Source: Mycobacterium sp. ELW1 (GTDB taxonomy: Bacteria; Actinomycetota; Actinomycetes; Mycobacteriales; Mycobacteriaceae). Taken from it: a stretch of DNA of 64,000 bases. Positions 28,230-38,839 of this stretch are shown in pieces. How positions within the stretch are numbered: the stretch's first letter is position 1; each line of letters opens with the position of its first letter. The position numbers and the translations under genes are program-made. Location: assembly GCF_008329905.1 (NCBI RefSeq), contig NZ_CP032155.1:3844001-3908000 (forward strand), written 5' to 3'. The notes beneath the pieces are model-generated. The model did not search any database. It had not been told where the DNA came from and saw only the letters and a list, made by a program, of their open reading frames with translations.

Positions 28230-29789
28230 ATGCCGGACGTGCGCTGGGGAAGCGATATTGACGCCGCCGGCTACGCCGGTCACCGGGGCCTGCAGTACTC
28301 CCCTCGGCCAACCACATTCGCGCAGGTATTCGCCGACACGCAGCGCTGGGCCGAGCGCACCTTTCTGGTGCATGGCCAGCACCGTATGACGTTCGCCGCG
28401 TTCACCGAGGCGGTGAACGCCGGTACCGCGACCCTCCGGGATGACGGCGTCCAGCCCGGCGACCGAATCATGCTGTACGCCTACAACAGTCCGGCCTGGG
28501 TTGTCGCCCTGTGGGCGGTGTGGCGCAGCGGCGCTGTCCCGGTACTCGCCAATCGCTGGTGGAAGCAGGCCGAGGTGGACCACGCCATCGATCTGCTCGA
28601 TCCGCATCTCATCATCGCCGACACGTCCCTGCCGGGGGTGGCGCCGGCGAGGACACGGGACGTCGGTGAATTCGCCGACGGCCGGCTCGCGTCCCCCGCG
28701 GTCGGCTCATCGGAAATCGCGGATCCCGATGTGACCTCGGCGATCCTGTTCACCTCGGGCAGCTCCGGGCTGCCCAAGGCGGTCGAACTGTCCCGGCGCG
28801 CTGTGATCGCCAACCAGCACAACGTGCTGGCGATGACCAAACGCCTGCCGCATCAGCTTAATCCTGATGCCCCGCAGTCGGTCTCGCTGGCAAGCACCCC
28901 AATGTTCCACGTCGGCGGGCTCTCGAATCTGTTGAGCAACTACCTCACCGGCGGCCGGGTGGTCATTCCCGAAGGCCGGTTCGACGCCGGTCAGATACTC
29001 GGGCTGATCGAACGCGAGGGTGTGCACAGTTGGGGTGGCGTTCCGACCATGGCGATCCGGGTGCTCGAGCACCCGGACTTCGACTCGTTCGATCTGTCGA
29101 CGCTGCGTTCGTTCCCGCTCGGCGGGGCGGCCGTACCCACCGCGCTGCTGGACCGGATGCGGATCCGGCTGCCTCAGCTCGCCGGCCGGGGACTCGGAAA
29201 CACCTGGGGCATGACCGAAGCCGGTGGATTCCTGACCTCCGCGACAGGCCGCGATCTGGAGCAATATCCGGGCACCGTCGGACGGCCCTACCCGGTCGTG
29301 GAGCTCGCCATCGACCGGCCGGATGCCGACGGAGTCGGCGAGATCCTCGCGCGCTCACCAACAGTGATGAACGGCTATGTCGGTATCGACGACGGCACTG
29401 TCGATGACGAGGGCTGGCTGCACACCGGCGATCTCGGCCATCTGGTGGACGGCTACCTGTTCATCGACGGGCGCGCCAAGGACATCGTCATCCGGGGTGG
29501 CGAGAACATCGGGTGCGGCCACGTGGAAGCCGCCCTGTCCTCCCATCCGGCGGTTGTCGAGGTCGCCGCCATCGGACTGCCGCACCCGGGCCTCGGCGAG
29601 GAGCTCGCGGCGGTGGTTGTCCACCGCGCGGGCGATGCGGCACCGACCGAGGATGAACTCCGTGCCTACGTGTCGGATGTGCTGGCGCACTTCGCGATTC
29701 CGACTCGGTGGCATATCAGCACCACCGCCCTGCCGACGCTTCCCGGCGAGAAGATCGACAAGAAGAGCCTGGCACAGCGATTTGACTGA
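28230..29789 (+). CDS. Acyl-CoA synthetase (FadD-type AMP-binding enzyme)
   Basis: The 519-residue adenylate-forming enzyme has the P-loop ILFTSGSSGLPKAVELS, the NTWGMTEAGG adenine motif, HTGDLGHLVDGYLFIDGR, RGGENIGCGHVEAAL hinge and the catalytic C-terminal Lys in PGEKIDKKSL. It activates a carboxylic acid to an acyl-adenylate and then to a CoA ester. The substrate is unknown. It is monocistronic, divergent from the GGDEF gene and followed by a two-way hairpin. Confidence 0.9.
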   Translation: MPDVRWGSDIDAAGYAGHRGLQYSPRPTTFAQVFADTQRWAERTFLVHGQHRMTFAAFTEAVNAGTATLRDDGVQPGDRIMLYAYNSPAWVVALWAVWRSGAVPVLANRWWKQAEVDHAIDLLDPHLIIADTSLPGVAPARTRDVGEFADGRLASPAVGSSEIADPDVTSAILFTSGSSGLPKAVELSRRAVIANQHNVLAMTKRLPHQLNPDAPQSVSLASTPMFHVGGLSNLLSNYLTGGRVVIPEGRFDAGQILGLIEREGVHSWGGVPTMAIRVLEHPDFDSFDLSTLRSFPLGGAAVPTALLDRMRIRLPQLAGRGLGNTWGMTEAGGFLTSATGRDLEQYPGTVGRPYPVVELAIDRPDADGVGEILARSPTVMNGYVGIDDGTVDDEGWLHTGDLGHLVDGYLFIDGRAKDIVIRGGENIGCGHVEAALSSHPAVVEVAAIGLPHPGLGEELAAVVVHRAGDAAPTEDELRAYVSDVLAHFAIPTRWHISTTALPTLPGEKIDKKSLAQRFD

Positions 29790-29828
29790 CGAGGATCACC
29801 CGCAGCGAGATCGACACCATGGCTGCTG

Positions 29829-29860
29829 ATCGCCGAAAGCCACAACCATAGCGGCGATCT
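29829..29860. terminator. Bidirectional hairpin between convergent genes
   Basis: GATCGCCG (29829-29836) pairs with CGGCGATC (29853-29860) around a 16-base loop. It lies between the stops of the acyl-CoA synthetase and the YcaQ-like gene, which face each other. No U-tract is present. Confidence 0.6.
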
Positions 29861-29866
29861 GGGCGC

Positions 29867-31075
29867 CTACAGCGCCGCGGACAGCGCCCCGACCAGGTCG
29901 CCGCGTGTGCCGACCGTGGCGTTGCCCAACCCGAGCCAGGCGGCCATGCTCTGCAGTTCGGCAGCCATCTGCGATGCCACGAATGTCGGGTCCTGGCCTG
30001 GCTCGGTGAATGCTCCGACCACGTTGAGCGCGTCGTTGGCACGGTCAGCCTTGAGGTCGACACGTCCGACGAGGCGCCCGTCGAGCAGGAACGGCCACAC
30101 GTAATAGCCGAACTGCCGCTTGGGTTCAGGTGTGTAAATCTCGATGCGGTAATGAAAACCGAAGAGTCGCTCGAGGCGCGGGCGGAAGAAGATCAGCGGG
30201 TCGAACGGGCACAACAGCGCCGTGCCGCGATCCACCCGGGGCACCACCACACCCGGCGCCAGGTACGCCGGCGCAGACCAGCCGTCGACCTCGACCGCTT
30301 CGAGAGCACCCTCGGCCACCAGCGCGGCGACCGCGGGCTTGCTCTGCTTGGGACTCAGCCGGAAATAGTCACGCAGATCGGGTTCGGTGGCCACCCCGAG
30401 CGCACCGGCGGCGCGCTGCACCAACTCCCGCACCGCCTCGTCATCGTCGACCTCGCGGGCCAGCACATGCGGCGGCAACACCTTCTCGGTCAGGTCGTAG
30501 TGCCGGGCGAACCCGATTCGCGTCGCGGTCGTCAGTGCTCCCGACGACCACAGCGCCTCGGCCACCCACTTGGTGTCGCTGCGATCCCACCACGGACCCT
30601 TGCGCCGCGCGCGTTCCCCTTCCAGGTGCGCTTCGATCTGGCCGGCCGTACTCGGTCCGAGTTCGTCGACGGCAGCCAGAACATTGTCGGCCAGACGCGG
30701 GTTCTTCTTGACGATCTCCTGGCCCCAGCGGCCGTGGGCGTATTCCCGCATCCGCCAACGCATCAGCGGCCAGTCCTCAACCGCCATCAGCGCGGCCTCA
30801 TGCGCCCAATACTCGACCAGCAGCCGCGGCGCCCGGGCAGTGTGGCTCCACGCCGCGGCGTCGAGGACGCTGCGATCGTAGGGGCCGAGCCTGCTGAACA
30901 CCGGCGCGTAATGCGCGCGCACGGCCACCGACACCGAGTCGAGCTGCAAGACCTGGATGCGTGCGATGAGCCGGCGCAGGTGCGCGCGGGTGACGGGTCC
31001 GCGCGGTGCGGGTTCGGCCAGGCCCTGAGCGGCGACGGCGATCCGGCGGGCTTGGTCGACAGAAAGCCGGGTCAT
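29867..31075 (-). CDS. Winged-helix DNA glycosylase, YcaQ/AlkX family
   Basis: The 402-residue protein belongs to the HTH_42/YcaQ family of crosslink-repair glycosylases. The N-terminal QLD triad (VLQLDSVSV, about residue 38) matches the QxD/QxQ catalytic motif of that family, and [15 protein letters not shown], [23 protein letters not shown] and YYVWPFLL blocks follow. It may remove alkylated bases or unhook interstrand crosslinks. ATG 31075 overlaps the dfrA stop by four bases, so it is translated from the thyA-dfrA transcript. Confidence 0.85.
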   Translation of the reverse strand: MTRLSVDQARRIAVAAQGLAEPAPRGPVTRAHLRRLIARIQVLQLDSVSVAVRAHYAPVFSRLGPYDRSVLDAAAWSHTARAPRLLVEYWAHEAALMAVEDWPLMRWRMREYAHGRWGQEIVKKNPRLADNVLAAVDELGPSTAGQIEAHLEGERARRKGPWWDRSDTKWVAEALWSSGALTTATRIGFARHYDLTEKVLPPHVLAREVDDDEAVRELVQRAAGALGVATEPDLRDYFRLSPKQSKPAVAALVAEGALEAVEVDGWSAPAYLAPGVVVPRVDRGTALLCPFDPLIFFRPRLERLFGFHYRIEIYTPEPKRQFGYYVWPFLLDGRLVGRVDLKADRANDALNVVGAFTEPGQDPTFVASQMAAELQSMAAWLGLGNATVGTRGDLVGALSAAL

Positions 31076-31551
31076 GCCCGAACGAAGGTGTGGAACCGGT
31101 AGCGCAGACCCGAACTGCTGTCCTGCCAGTCCCCCGACGTGCCGACCCACGATTCGTCGAGAGCCGGAGCCAAGGCGTCCTCGTCCTCGAGGCGCAGGTC
31201 GATCTCCACCTCGGTCACCTCGCAGCGGTTCGCCACCGCGAGGGCGAGGTGGTAGACCTCCGAACCGCCGATCACCCACATGTCGTCATCGGGCACGTCG
31301 TTCAGCGTGCCCACCACCGTCGCTCCGTGCGCCATGTAGTCAGCCTGCCGGGTGAGTACGACATTTTTCCGGCCCGGCAGCGGCCGCACCGAGCCGGGCA
31401 GCGATTCCCAGGTGCGCCGGCCCATCACGACGGTGTGTCCCATCGTGAGTTCCTTGAAGCGGGCCAGGTCCTCCGGAAGCCGCCAGGGAATGCCGCCGTC
31501 GCGGCCGATGACACCAGAGGTCGACTGCGCCCAGATCAGGCCAATCGTCAT
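31072..31551 (-). CDS. dfrA: Dihydrofolate reductase
   Basis: The 159-residue enzyme has the DHFR blocks [37 protein letters not shown] and the NADPH loop VIGGSEVY. It reduces dihydrofolate made by thymidylate synthase ThyA. It overlaps thyA by four bases upstream and the YcaQ-like gene by four downstream. It is the counterpart of Rv2763c. Confidence 0.97.
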   Translation of the reverse strand: MTIGLIWAQSTSGVIGRDGGIPWRLPEDLARFKELTMGHTVVMGRRTWESLPGSVRPLPGRKNVVLTRQADYMAHGATVVGTLNDVPDDDMWVIGGSEVYHLALAVANRCEVTEVEIDLRLEDEDALAPALDESWVGTSGDWQDSSSGLRYRFHTFVRA

Positions 31552-32348
31552 ACGGCGACCGGCGCTTTGATCGCCGGGTGTGGATCGTAATTGCGGATCT
31601 CGACATCGTTATAGGTGTAGTCGAAGATCGAATCGCGTTGAGCGAGAACCAATTCAGGGTACGGGCGAGGGTCGCGGCTCAACTGTTCGGTGACCTGCTC
31701 GACGTGGTTGTCGTAGATGTGGCAATCACCGCCGGTCCAGACGAAGTCGCCGACCGCCAGTCCGGCCTGGGCGGCCATCATGTGGGTGAGCAGCGCGTAG
31801 CTGGCGATGTTGAACGGAACCCCGAGAAACAGGTCGGCGCTGCGCTGGTAGAGCTGGCAGCTCAGCCGCCCGTCGGCGACGTAGAACTGGAACAGCGCAT
31901 GACACGGGGCCAGTGCCATCTGCGGGATCTCGCCGACGTTCCACGCCGAAACGATGATCCGGCGGCTGTCCGGGTCGGTGCGCAGCAGGTCCAGCGCGGC
32001 GCTGATCTGGTCGACGTGCTCACCTGACGGGGTCGGCCACGACCGCCACTGCACCCCGTACACCGGTCCGAGATCGCCGGTGGCAGAAGCCCATTCGTCC
32101 CAGATGGTCACACCGTGCTGCTGCAGCCATTCGACGTTGGATTCGCCACGCAGGAACCACAGCAGCTCGTAGACCACCGACTTCAGGTGCACCTTCTTGG
32201 TGGTGATCAGCGGGAAACCGGCCGACAGGTCGTAGCGCAACTGGTGGCCGAACAGACTGCGGGTGCCGGTACCGGTGCGATCAGATTTCGGCGTGCCCTG
32301 CTCGAGCACAAGTCGCAGCAGATCCTCGTACGGCGTGGCGATCGGCAC
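31548..32348 (-). CDS. thyA: Thymidylate synthase
   Basis: The 266-residue ThyA has the nucleophile Cys149 in [11 protein letters not shown], the [18 protein letters not shown] folate/dUMP region and [13 protein letters not shown]-terminal tail needed for closure. It methylates dUMP and oxidises folate, so pairing with dfrA makes sense. GTG 32348 is taken because the conserved TPYEDLLR start follows within five residues; the frame is open 180 bases further, over the divergent hydrolase gene. Confidence 0.97.
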   Translation of the reverse strand: MPIATPYEDLLRLVLEQGTPKSDRTGTGTRSLFGHQLRYDLSAGFPLITTKKVHLKSVVYELLWFLRGESNVEWLQQHGVTIWDEWASATGDLGPVYGVQWRSWPTPSGEHVDQISAALDLLRTDPDSRRIIVSAWNVGEIPQMALAPCHALFQFYVADGRLSCQLYQRSADLFLGVPFNIASYALLTHMMAAQAGLAVGDFVWTGGDCHIYDNHVEQVTEQLSRDPRPYPELVLAQRDSIFDYTYNDVEIRNYDPHPAIKAPVAV

Positions 32349-32391
32349 GCCGCTCAGCTTACGTCCGCAGGCAGAGAGTACAAACGAAGCC

Positions 32392-33132
32392 ATGCCGACC
32401 ATCTCTGACACCGTCACCACTGCCGATGGAACCTGTCCGGTCATCCTCGCCGTTCCCGACGGGCAGGGCCCGTGGCCGGGTGTGATCATGTATCCCGACG
32501 CCGGCGGCACCCGTGCCACGTTTGTCGACATGGCGGCCCAGCTGGCCGACCTGGGGTACGTGGTGTTGGTGCCCGACGTGTACTACCGCAGCGGCGATTG
32601 GGCGCCGTTCGACATGGAGACGGTGTTCAGCGACAAGGCCGAGCGGCAGCGGCTGTTCTCGATGATCGGCAGTGTCACGCCCGATGCGATGGCCGCCGAT
32701 GCGCGGGCGTTCTTCGACTACCTCGCCGGCCGCCCCGAGGTGACGGGCGAGGCGTTCGGCACCACCGGCTACTGCATGGGTGGCCGCACGTCACTGACGG
32801 TCGCGGGGCGGGTACCCGAACGCGTGGCCGCCGCGATGTCGTTTCACGGCGGCGGGCTGGCCTCCGAGGACCGGGACAGCCCGCATCTGCTGGCCGACCA
32901 GATCACGGCGGCGGTCTATGTCGGCGGAGCTCAGGACGACGCCTCCTTCACCACAGCCCAGTCCGACACCTTGGACAAGGCGCTGACAGCGGCCGGCGTC
33001 GACCACACCATCGAGTGGTACCCCGCCGCCCACGGCTTCGCGGTGCCCGACAACGGGCCCTACGACGAGGCCGCCGCCGGTCGGCACTGGGACGCGATGA
33101 GGGACTTCTTCGGGGCCCACCTACCCCGCTGA
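32392..33132 (+). CDS. Dienelactone hydrolase family protein
   Basis: The 246-residue alpha/beta hydrolase has Cys128 in the elbow GYCMGG, the nucleophile of dienelactone hydrolases, and a late His in AAHGFAVPD. The [13 protein letters not shown] opening is typical. It corresponds to Rv2765. The natural ester substrate is unknown. ATG 32392 is 43 bases from the divergent thyA start. Its end overlaps the convergent membrane-protein gene by 12 bases. Confidence 0.9.
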   Translation: MPTISDTVTTADGTCPVILAVPDGQGPWPGVIMYPDAGGTRATFVDMAAQLADLGYVVLVPDVYYRSGDWAPFDMETVFSDKAERQRLFSMIGSVTPDAMAADARAFFDYLAGRPEVTGEAFGTTGYCMGGRTSLTVAGRVPERVAAAMSFHGGGLASEDRDSPHLLADQITAAVYVGGAQDDASFTTAQSDTLDKALTAAGVDHTIEWYPAAHGFAVPDNGPYDEAAAGRHWDAMRDFFGAHLPR

Positions 33133-33588
33133 GTCGTCCTTGTGGCGGGAGTGGCGCAGGCTGGCCAGCGCCCGGATGACGCCGCGCGACGCGTAGACCG
33201 CGACGACACCGGACAGCAGGATCAGGAACACGAACATCACCAGCCAATTGGTTCGGCTGTGCGGCACGTTCCACCACACGATGGTGAACAGCACCGCGCA
33301 GACGAAGACCACGATGTCGCGCCAATTGCCCTTGTACGACGTGGCGATCTCGCGCAGCTCACGGCTTTTCTCGGTGGCGTCGATGAGGTCCACGATCCGC
33401 GCGTCGATGCTCTGGCGCAGCCTGGCGCGCAGCTCGACGTTCTCCTCGGGCAGCTGGTCGAGCAACTCGAGGTCGGCCTTGATGGCGCCGCGCACGTCGG
33501 GCCCACGGAGATTACCGGCGGCGACGCCCAGTAGCGCCCCGCCGGCGATCGGCGCGGCCCCCAGAGCGATCTCAGCGATTCCCGGCAT
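33121..33588 (-). CDS. Small membrane protein with cytoplasmic helical domain
   Basis: The 155-residue protein has a short hydrophobic N-terminus (IAEIALGAAPIAGGALLGVAAG), a helical acidic/basic middle (residues about 35-85) and two membrane helices near the end (DIVVFVCAVLFTIVWW and WLVMFVFLILLSGVVAVYA). I do not recognise the family. It marks the left end of the accessory island and is divergent from the tetR gene. Confidence 0.65.
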   Translation of the reverse strand: MPGIAEIALGAAPIAGGALLGVAAGNLRGPDVRGAIKADLELLDQLPEENVELRARLRQSIDARIVDLIDATEKSRELREIATSYKGNWRDIVVFVCAVLFTIVWWNVPHSRTNWLVMFVFLILLSGVVAVYASRGVIRALASLRHSRHKDDSAG

Positions 33589-33659
33589 GCACAAGACCGT
33601 AGGGCCGACCGGCCCACCGGGTCCAGAAAAGACGTCAGATCGTCCGGTCTCGGAGTCGG

Positions 33660-33679
33660 CCTGGCCGCGATAAGCCAGG
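33660..33679. promoter_or_regulatory. Candidate operator of the TetR gene
   Basis: CCTGGC (33660-33665) and GCCAGG (33674-33679) are inverted around eight bases, just upstream of the TetR-family gene and in the spacer it shares with the divergent membrane gene. The size fits a TetR operator, but six-base arms can arise by chance. Confidence 0.25.
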
Positions 33680-33700
33680 TGGCAGGGCTGATGACGTACT

Positions 33701-34381
33701 TTGACTAGGCGAGCCGATCCCGATTGGAGGGCGAGACCGATCCCAGCCACACGCCAGCCCAGCGACAACGCCAAGCGCCGTATCGAGCGGCGCGCAGCAG
33801 ATCGCCGGGCGTCGAACGAGCGGTGGCGCAGCATCCTTCTCGGCGCCACCGAGGTTTTCCGGCGTGAAGGATTTGCCCGTGCCCGGCTCGAAGACGTGGC
33901 TGCCGAAGTCGGCATCAACCGGGCCTCGCTCTACTACTACGTCGGAACCAAGGAAGAGTTGCTACTCGCCCTCGTCGAGGAGCCGGCCCGCGACATGACG
34001 CGGCACTGCCGTGCTGCACTGGAATCCGACGAGCCGGCCGACGTCAAACTACGTGCTGCACTGCATTCCTACGTCGACGACCTACAGAACCACCCTGAGC
34101 TGTTCCTGCTGTTCAGCGAGAGCCAGCACCTCGCCGCGATCCCCGATGCCCACGGCATCACCACCAACGCCGAGGATTACACCCGCACCCTGCTCGCGAT
34201 CGTCGAGGAGGGCGTCGGGACCGGGGTTTTCCGCGACGATCTGGAGCCGCGGCTGGTGACGCACGGAATCCTCGGCATGCACAACTGGATCCATCGGTGG
34301 TACGCGCCCAGCGGGCGGTGCTCACTGACCGAAATCGGCGAGGTCTTCGCCGAGATGATCCTTTCCGGCCTGCGGCCCTGA
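33701..34381 (+). CDS. TetR family transcriptional regulator
   Basis: The 226-residue protein has a TetR helix-turn-helix (RSILLGATEVFRREGFARARLEDVAAEVGINRASLYYYVGTKEELL, residues about 42-88) and a helical ligand-binding part of the KstR2/FadR-like type (TRHCRAAL ... YTRTLLAIVEEGVGTGVFRDDLEPRLVTHGILGMHNW). The start is doubtful: the frame opens with TTG 33701, and about 40 Arg-rich residues precede the fold. A later start would be needed if this extension is not real. It may control its divergent neighbour or the island. Confidence 0.82.
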   Translation: MTRRADPDWRARPIPATRQPSDNAKRRIERRAADRRASNERWRSILLGATEVFRREGFARARLEDVAAEVGINRASLYYYVGTKEELLLALVEEPARDMTRHCRAALESDEPADVKLRAALHSYVDDLQNHPELFLLFSESQHLAAIPDAHGITTNAEDYTRTLLAIVEEGVGTGVFRDDLEPRLVTHGILGMHNWIHRWYAPSGRCSLTEIGEVFAEMILSGLRP

Positions 34382-34531
34382 CCAGGCGCGGATAGCGCAC
34401 GCAACCGCCGATTCGTCACTACTATGCATGACACTGCCCTCGGGGGGTCTGGCCATGCATTTCGACATCAACCTGCGATGTCCTCACCGTGCCGTCGGAC
34501 CGACGGCCCCGCATGAGGTGTCGTTCCGGCC

Positions 34532-37500
34532 GTGACGACTCCGGTTCTGGATCTCGGCGGCCGTGTCGTCGACCGCCGGAACGAGCTCGCCGATCTCCGA
34601 GCCGCGGTCGACGCGGCGGGACGGACCGGCGGGGCGTGTCTGCTGCTGAGCGGCGCGCCGGGCGTCGGCAAGTCGACGCTGATCCACGCTTTCGGCATCG
34701 AGGCATCCCGGGGTGGGTGTGTTTTCGGCTACGGCAGATGCCGGGCTGACGCGCCGGCGCCGTATTCGGCGTTGTCCGTAGCGCTGGGCTCGATCGTGCG
34801 CACCATGCAGGCCACGGGTCCGGCCGAGCGCACCCGCTGGGAAGCCGAACTCGTCGCCGAGATGTCGGGTTTCGCGGGCATTCTCACCGAACTTGTGCCC
34901 GAATTGGCCTCGCTTCTAGGCGAATTCGCGAATCCGACCGAACTCGACGCCGCGGACTCTCGACACCAGCTGCACCGCGCCATCATCCGGCTGCTCGCTG
35001 CCACCGCATCGTATCGACCGGTGGTGCTGGCGATCGACGACCTTCAGTGGGCCGACCGGGACACGCTGCTGCTGTTGGCTGAGCTGTTGACGGTGTCGCT
35101 GCGCAACGTGCTGGTTATCGGCGCCCACCGGCAGGGCGAGTTCGATCCGGCCGGGGTCGCCCTGAAATCGGATGGCCTGCAAGCTATCCAGCTCGAACCT
35201 CTGGCCCTCGGCGATATCGAAGAGCTGCTGGCCGATGTCTGCGGCCGCAGTGTGGAGATGGGCGACGTGGCCGCCGAGTTTCACCATCGGACAGGCGGCA
35301 ACCCGCTGCACGTCCGGCAACTGTTCTACCGGGCCCAACGCGAAGGCGCGCTGGTCCCGGTCGGCCCGGGTGGCCACCCGAGCTGGGACCTGCGCGTACT
35401 CACCTCGATCGAGGTGTCCGCCACCACCGCTGAGTTCCTGGGCCGCTACCTCGACCAGCTTCGCCCGCCAGACCGGGAGATCTTGAGTTCACTCGCGTGC
35501 ATCGGGGGCGAATTCGACCTCGAGGACGCCACCGCCGCGGCCGCGCAGTCGCCCGATGTCGTGGCCCGCGCATTGTGGGAATGCCTCGAACTCCGGCTGG
35601 TCGAGGCGCTTGACGCAGGCGGGCAACGGATCACCAACGCGATCAGCCACGATGCCCGCTATCGGTTCAGCCACGATCGCGTGGCCGAAGCCGCCCGCGC
35701 GGAGCTGTCGGCCGACGATATGCGTGCCATCCACTTGCGTATAGGGCGACGGCTGATCACGCTGGGCGATGACCGAGTCTTCGAAGCGGCGCGCCATGTC
35801 GGCATCGCCGGCCTCGGGTCGGCGACCGAGACCGAACGCAGGAGCTTCGTCGAGGTCGTGCGTCGAGCGGCCCGAAAAGCCCGGGCGCAGGCCTCATTTC
35901 CGCTGGCGCTCGGTTACTGCCGCAGTGCGCTGGACCTGCTCGGCGAACAACGCTGGAGCACCGACTTCGCTCTGACGCGCGAGCTGCAACTCGACGCCGC
36001 GGATGCCGCGTTGCTCGTCGGTGATGTGACGACACTCAACACGTTGCTCGACGAGGCCGAACAGTTCCTGCACCAGCCGCCGGACCGGGCGCATATCGCG
36101 TATCTCCGTCTCAAAGGCTGCGTGACCGAGAATCGTCTGCAGGATGCGCTCGAAATCGGGCTTCAGGCTCTCGCGCAACTCGGCGAACAGGTGGCAACCG
36201 ACGCCGGCAAACCACGAATGGGCAACGCGATCGTCCGGATGAAACTCACGATGCGACGCTGGAGCAACGAACGTCTGTTGGCGCTGCCGCACTGCGATGA
36301 CGAGCGGGTCGTCGCGCTTCATCCAATCCTCGCCGAGCTGTGCAACATGGCGGTCCTCATACGGCCGAACATCCTGCCGCTATTGGTGCGAAAACAACTC
36401 GATCTCACCCTGGCCCACGGCCACACGCCCTCCTCGCCAGTGGTCATCACCGGGTACGGCATCGTGCTCGTGTTGCTCGGCGACCACGCTGGCGCCCAGC
36501 GCTTCGGCGAGGTCGGCCGGGCACTCGCGGAACGACCCGAATTCCGGGAGGCCCGTCCGCAGAACGTCTTCATGTACCTGGACTACATCCATCACTGGCG
36601 CCACCCCATCCGCGACGGCGTGGCGGAGCTTCGCAGTGCGGTGGATGCTGCACTCGACCAAGGCGACCAGGAGAACGCAGGTTTCCTGGTCGCGGTCCTG
36701 CTCTCGCAGTCGTTCTGGCTTGGTCGTCCGCTGACCGAGATCGACGCCCTCGCCAGATCCCTGATCCCGCAGATCCGTTCACAGCCGGTGCCCAGTGCCC
36801 TCTGTCAGGCCGTGCAGCAACTGTGCCTCAATCTGATGGGGCGCAGCGCCGACCCACTCCTGCTCGCCGGCGAGAGCGGGTACGACGAGCGAGACGTGCT
36901 TCCAGCGGCTCGCCGCGAGGGCGATGCCGTGGCCCTCGCCGCGGCCGCGGCCATGAAGCAGGGGCTGCATTTCTGGTGTGGTGACTACGCCGGCGCGGCC
37001 GCCGCCACGCATGAGGCCATCGAGCACATCGACGGGTTGGCCGGGGTCCCGGCCTCACAGCTGGTGTACCTACTCGGCGCGCTCAGCATGATCCACACCG
37101 CACCAAAGGATTCCGCGACCGCCCGCTTTGTCCGCCAGGCTCTAACGTTGCACCGCAAGTGGGCGGCGGGCGCACCGGACAACTATGCGGCACCCTATGC
37201 CCTCATTCAGGGGGCGTGGGCGCGAGCTCGCGGCCAGAACACGAAGGCCGATCGCTTACTTCACCAGGCGATCGGGCTCGCCGAGGAGAACCAACTTCCG
37301 ATCGTGAGCGCATACAGCCACGAGGAGGTCGCCGCCCTCTACGCCGGCACCGGGCGCGCAACGCTCGGCGAGCACATGCTGCGCAGGGCCTACCAGCGAT
37401 GGCAGAACCTGGGTTTCGTGGTGCGCGCCGACAGGCTGGCACGGGAGCATCCCTGGCTACTGCGGCGCGACCTGTCGGGTTCAGGCGGTATCGACCCGGT

Positions 37501-38839
37501 CGGGGCGCACCAGCTACTCCACTCCCTGTCCGCCGCGCGGACCGCGGACACTCTGGCCAACATCGTTTTGGGTTCGGTGTCGGACACCACCGGCGCGGAT
37601 CGGGTCCTGTTCCTCACCGGCGAGCCCGAACACCTGGAAGTTCGCGCCATCAACGACCGTGGCGCCATCTCGATCGTGGACGGCCCATGGACCGAAGTTT
37701 CCTACGACCCGGTGATCGTGCGTCGAGTGATCGACGATGGATCACCCGTGATCGTTGCCGCAGATCGCGCAGCAACGACCCCTTCAGTCCTAGCATCACC
37801 GATCCGATTGCACGACAACATAATCGGTGTGATCTACGCCGAGAAGGGCGAATCTGGAGGAGTTTTCAGCGGCGACCACGAACAGGCGGTCGTGTTCTTG
37901 TGTGCGCAAGCAGCGGCTCCGCTGTGGAACTTCCAACTCGAGGCACGACTTCGGGCCGCCGACGAGTACCGGCAGTCGCTGATCGACGTTCAGTCGCGAT
38001 TCGTACCGAACGAACTCCTGCGCATCCTCGACATCGACGACCTCCGCCGCGTCCGCAGCGGCTACCGGGTCGAACGCGAGATGACGGTCCTCATCAGCGA
38101 TATCCGTAGCTACACCACGATGATCGAGGATATGAACGTCGCCGAGGCGGGCAACCTGGCGACGGACTTTCTGCGGGCCATGGAATTGCCGATCATCAGC
38201 TACAACGGCATGGTCCAAGACATGCGCGGCGACGAGATCGTCGCGGTCTTCGAGTCCGAGCCCGACGCTGTGCGCGCGGGGTTGGGCATGCTGCGCTCCT
38301 TGCACGATCACAACCAGGAGCGCAAAGCACTCGGCTCTCCAGAGCTGCGGGCCGGCATCGGGATCACCACCGGCACGGTGGGGGTCGGCCTGGTTGGTGG
38401 CGTCAACCGCATGGTTCTCACCATCATCGGCGACGCAGTTAACCTCGCTGCGCGCATCGAGAGCACCAACAAGCGTTACGGCTCGGCGTTGCTGATCTCC
38501 GATCAGACCCATGCGCGGATTGCCCACTTGGCCGAATTCGACGTCCGCCGCATGGAACGGGTCAAGGTGGTCAACCGGCGCCAGCAGGTGACGATTTATG
38601 AAGTGTACGAATCGGATTCGATTGCACTACGAGAGGCCAAGCGTGCGGCTCAGCCCGCCTTCGACGAGGCCTTCGCCCTGTTCGACGCGGGCGATGTCGA
38701 AAAGGCCCGCGCCGCCTTCGAACGCTGCCGAAAGTTGCTGCCCGACGATCCGGTTGCGCCGTTGCACTTGGCGCACTGTGATGCGATAACGCGTGGCGAA
38801 ATGGACCCCGGTCAAGAAATAGTTCTCCTGAGCAAGTAG
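34532..38839 (+). CDS. STAND ATPase-GAF-class III nucleotidyl cyclase
   Basis: The 1435-residue protein has an AAA/STAND ATPase (Walker A GAPGVGKST, residues 41-49; Walker B VLAIDDLQWAD, near 165-175), a long helical TPR-like region (about 300-980), a GAF-like domain (about 985-1140) and a class III cyclase domain (about 1180-1345). The cyclase keeps the first metal Asp (LISDIRSYT, near 1189), the second metal Asp (MRGDEIVAVF, near 1232) and the Asn/Arg pair in GDAVNLAARIES (near 1303). The Lys that usually reads adenine in KxxGD is replaced by Asp (VQDMRGD), so base choice or activity may be altered. A short helical tail (TPR-like) follows. It could be the sensor-regulator of the seven-gene operon starting 104 bases downstream. 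Confidence 0.85.
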   Translation: MTTPVLDLGGRVVDRRNELADLRAAVDAAGRTGGACLLLSGAPGVGKSTLIHAFGIEASRGGCVFGYGRCRADAPAPYSALSVALGSIVRTMQATGPAERTRWEAELVAEMSGFAGILTELVPELASLLGEFANPTELDAADSRHQLHRAIIRLLAATASYRPVVLAIDDLQWADRDTLLLLAELLTVSLRNVLVIGAHRQGEFDPAGVALKSDGLQAIQLEPLALGDIEELLADVCGRSVEMGDVAAEFHHRTGGNPLHVRQLFYRAQREGALVPVGPGGHPSWDLRVLTSIEVSATTAEFLGRYLDQLRPPDREILSSLACIGGEFDLEDATAAAAQSPDVVARALWECLELRLVEALDAGGQRITNAISHDARYRFSHDRVAEAARAELSADDMRAIHLRIGRRLITLGDDRVFEAARHVGIAGLGSATETERRSFVEVVRRAARKARAQASFPLALGYCRSALDLLGEQRWSTDFALTRELQLDAADAALLVGDVTTLNTLLDEAEQFLHQPPDRAHIAYLRLKGCVTENRLQDALEIGLQALAQLGEQVATDAGKPRMGNAIVRMKLTMRRWSNERLLALPHCDDERVVALHPILAELCNMAVLIRPNILPLLVRKQLDLTLAHGHTPSSPVVITGYGIVLVLLGDHAGAQRFGEVGRALAERPEFREARPQNVFMYLDYIHHWRHPIRDGVAELRSAVDAALDQGDQENAGFLVAVLLSQSFWLGRPLTEIDALARSLIPQIRSQPVPSALCQAVQQLCLNLMGRSADPLLLAGESGYDERDVLPAARREGDAVALAAAAAMKQGLHFWCGDYAGAAAATHEAIEHIDGLAGVPASQLVYLLGALSMIHTAPKDSATARFVRQALTLHRKWAAGAPDNYAAPYALIQGAWARARGQNTKADRLLHQAIGLAEENQLPIVSAYSHEEVAALYAGTGRATLGEHMLRRAYQRWQNLGFVVRADRLAREHPWLLRRDLSGSGGIDPVGAHQLLHSLSAARTADTLANIVLGSVSDTTGADRVLFLTGEPEHLEVRAINDRGAISIVDGPWTEVSYDPVIVRRVIDDGSPVIVAADRAATTPSVLASPIRLHDNIIGVIYAEKGESGGVFSGDHEQAVVFLCAQAAAPLWNFQLEARLRAADEYRQSLIDVQSRFVPNELLRILDIDDLRRVRSGYRVEREMTVLISDIRSYTTMIEDMNVAEAGNLATDFLRAMELPIISYNGMVQDMRGDEIVAVFESEPDAVRAGLGMLRSLHDHNQERKALGSPELRAGIGITTGTVGVGLVGGVNRMVLTIIGDAVNLAARIESTNKRYGSALLISDQTHARIAHLAEFDVRRMERVKVVNRRQQVTIYEVYESDSIALREAKRAAQPAFDEAFALFDAGDVEKARAAFERCRKLLPDDPVAPLHLAHCDAITRGEMDPGQEIVLLSK

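Noticed and set aside
26287..32348. thyA and thyX as a sign of recent gain
   Set aside because: Having both is normal in mycobacteria, and both lie in conserved neighbourhoods.
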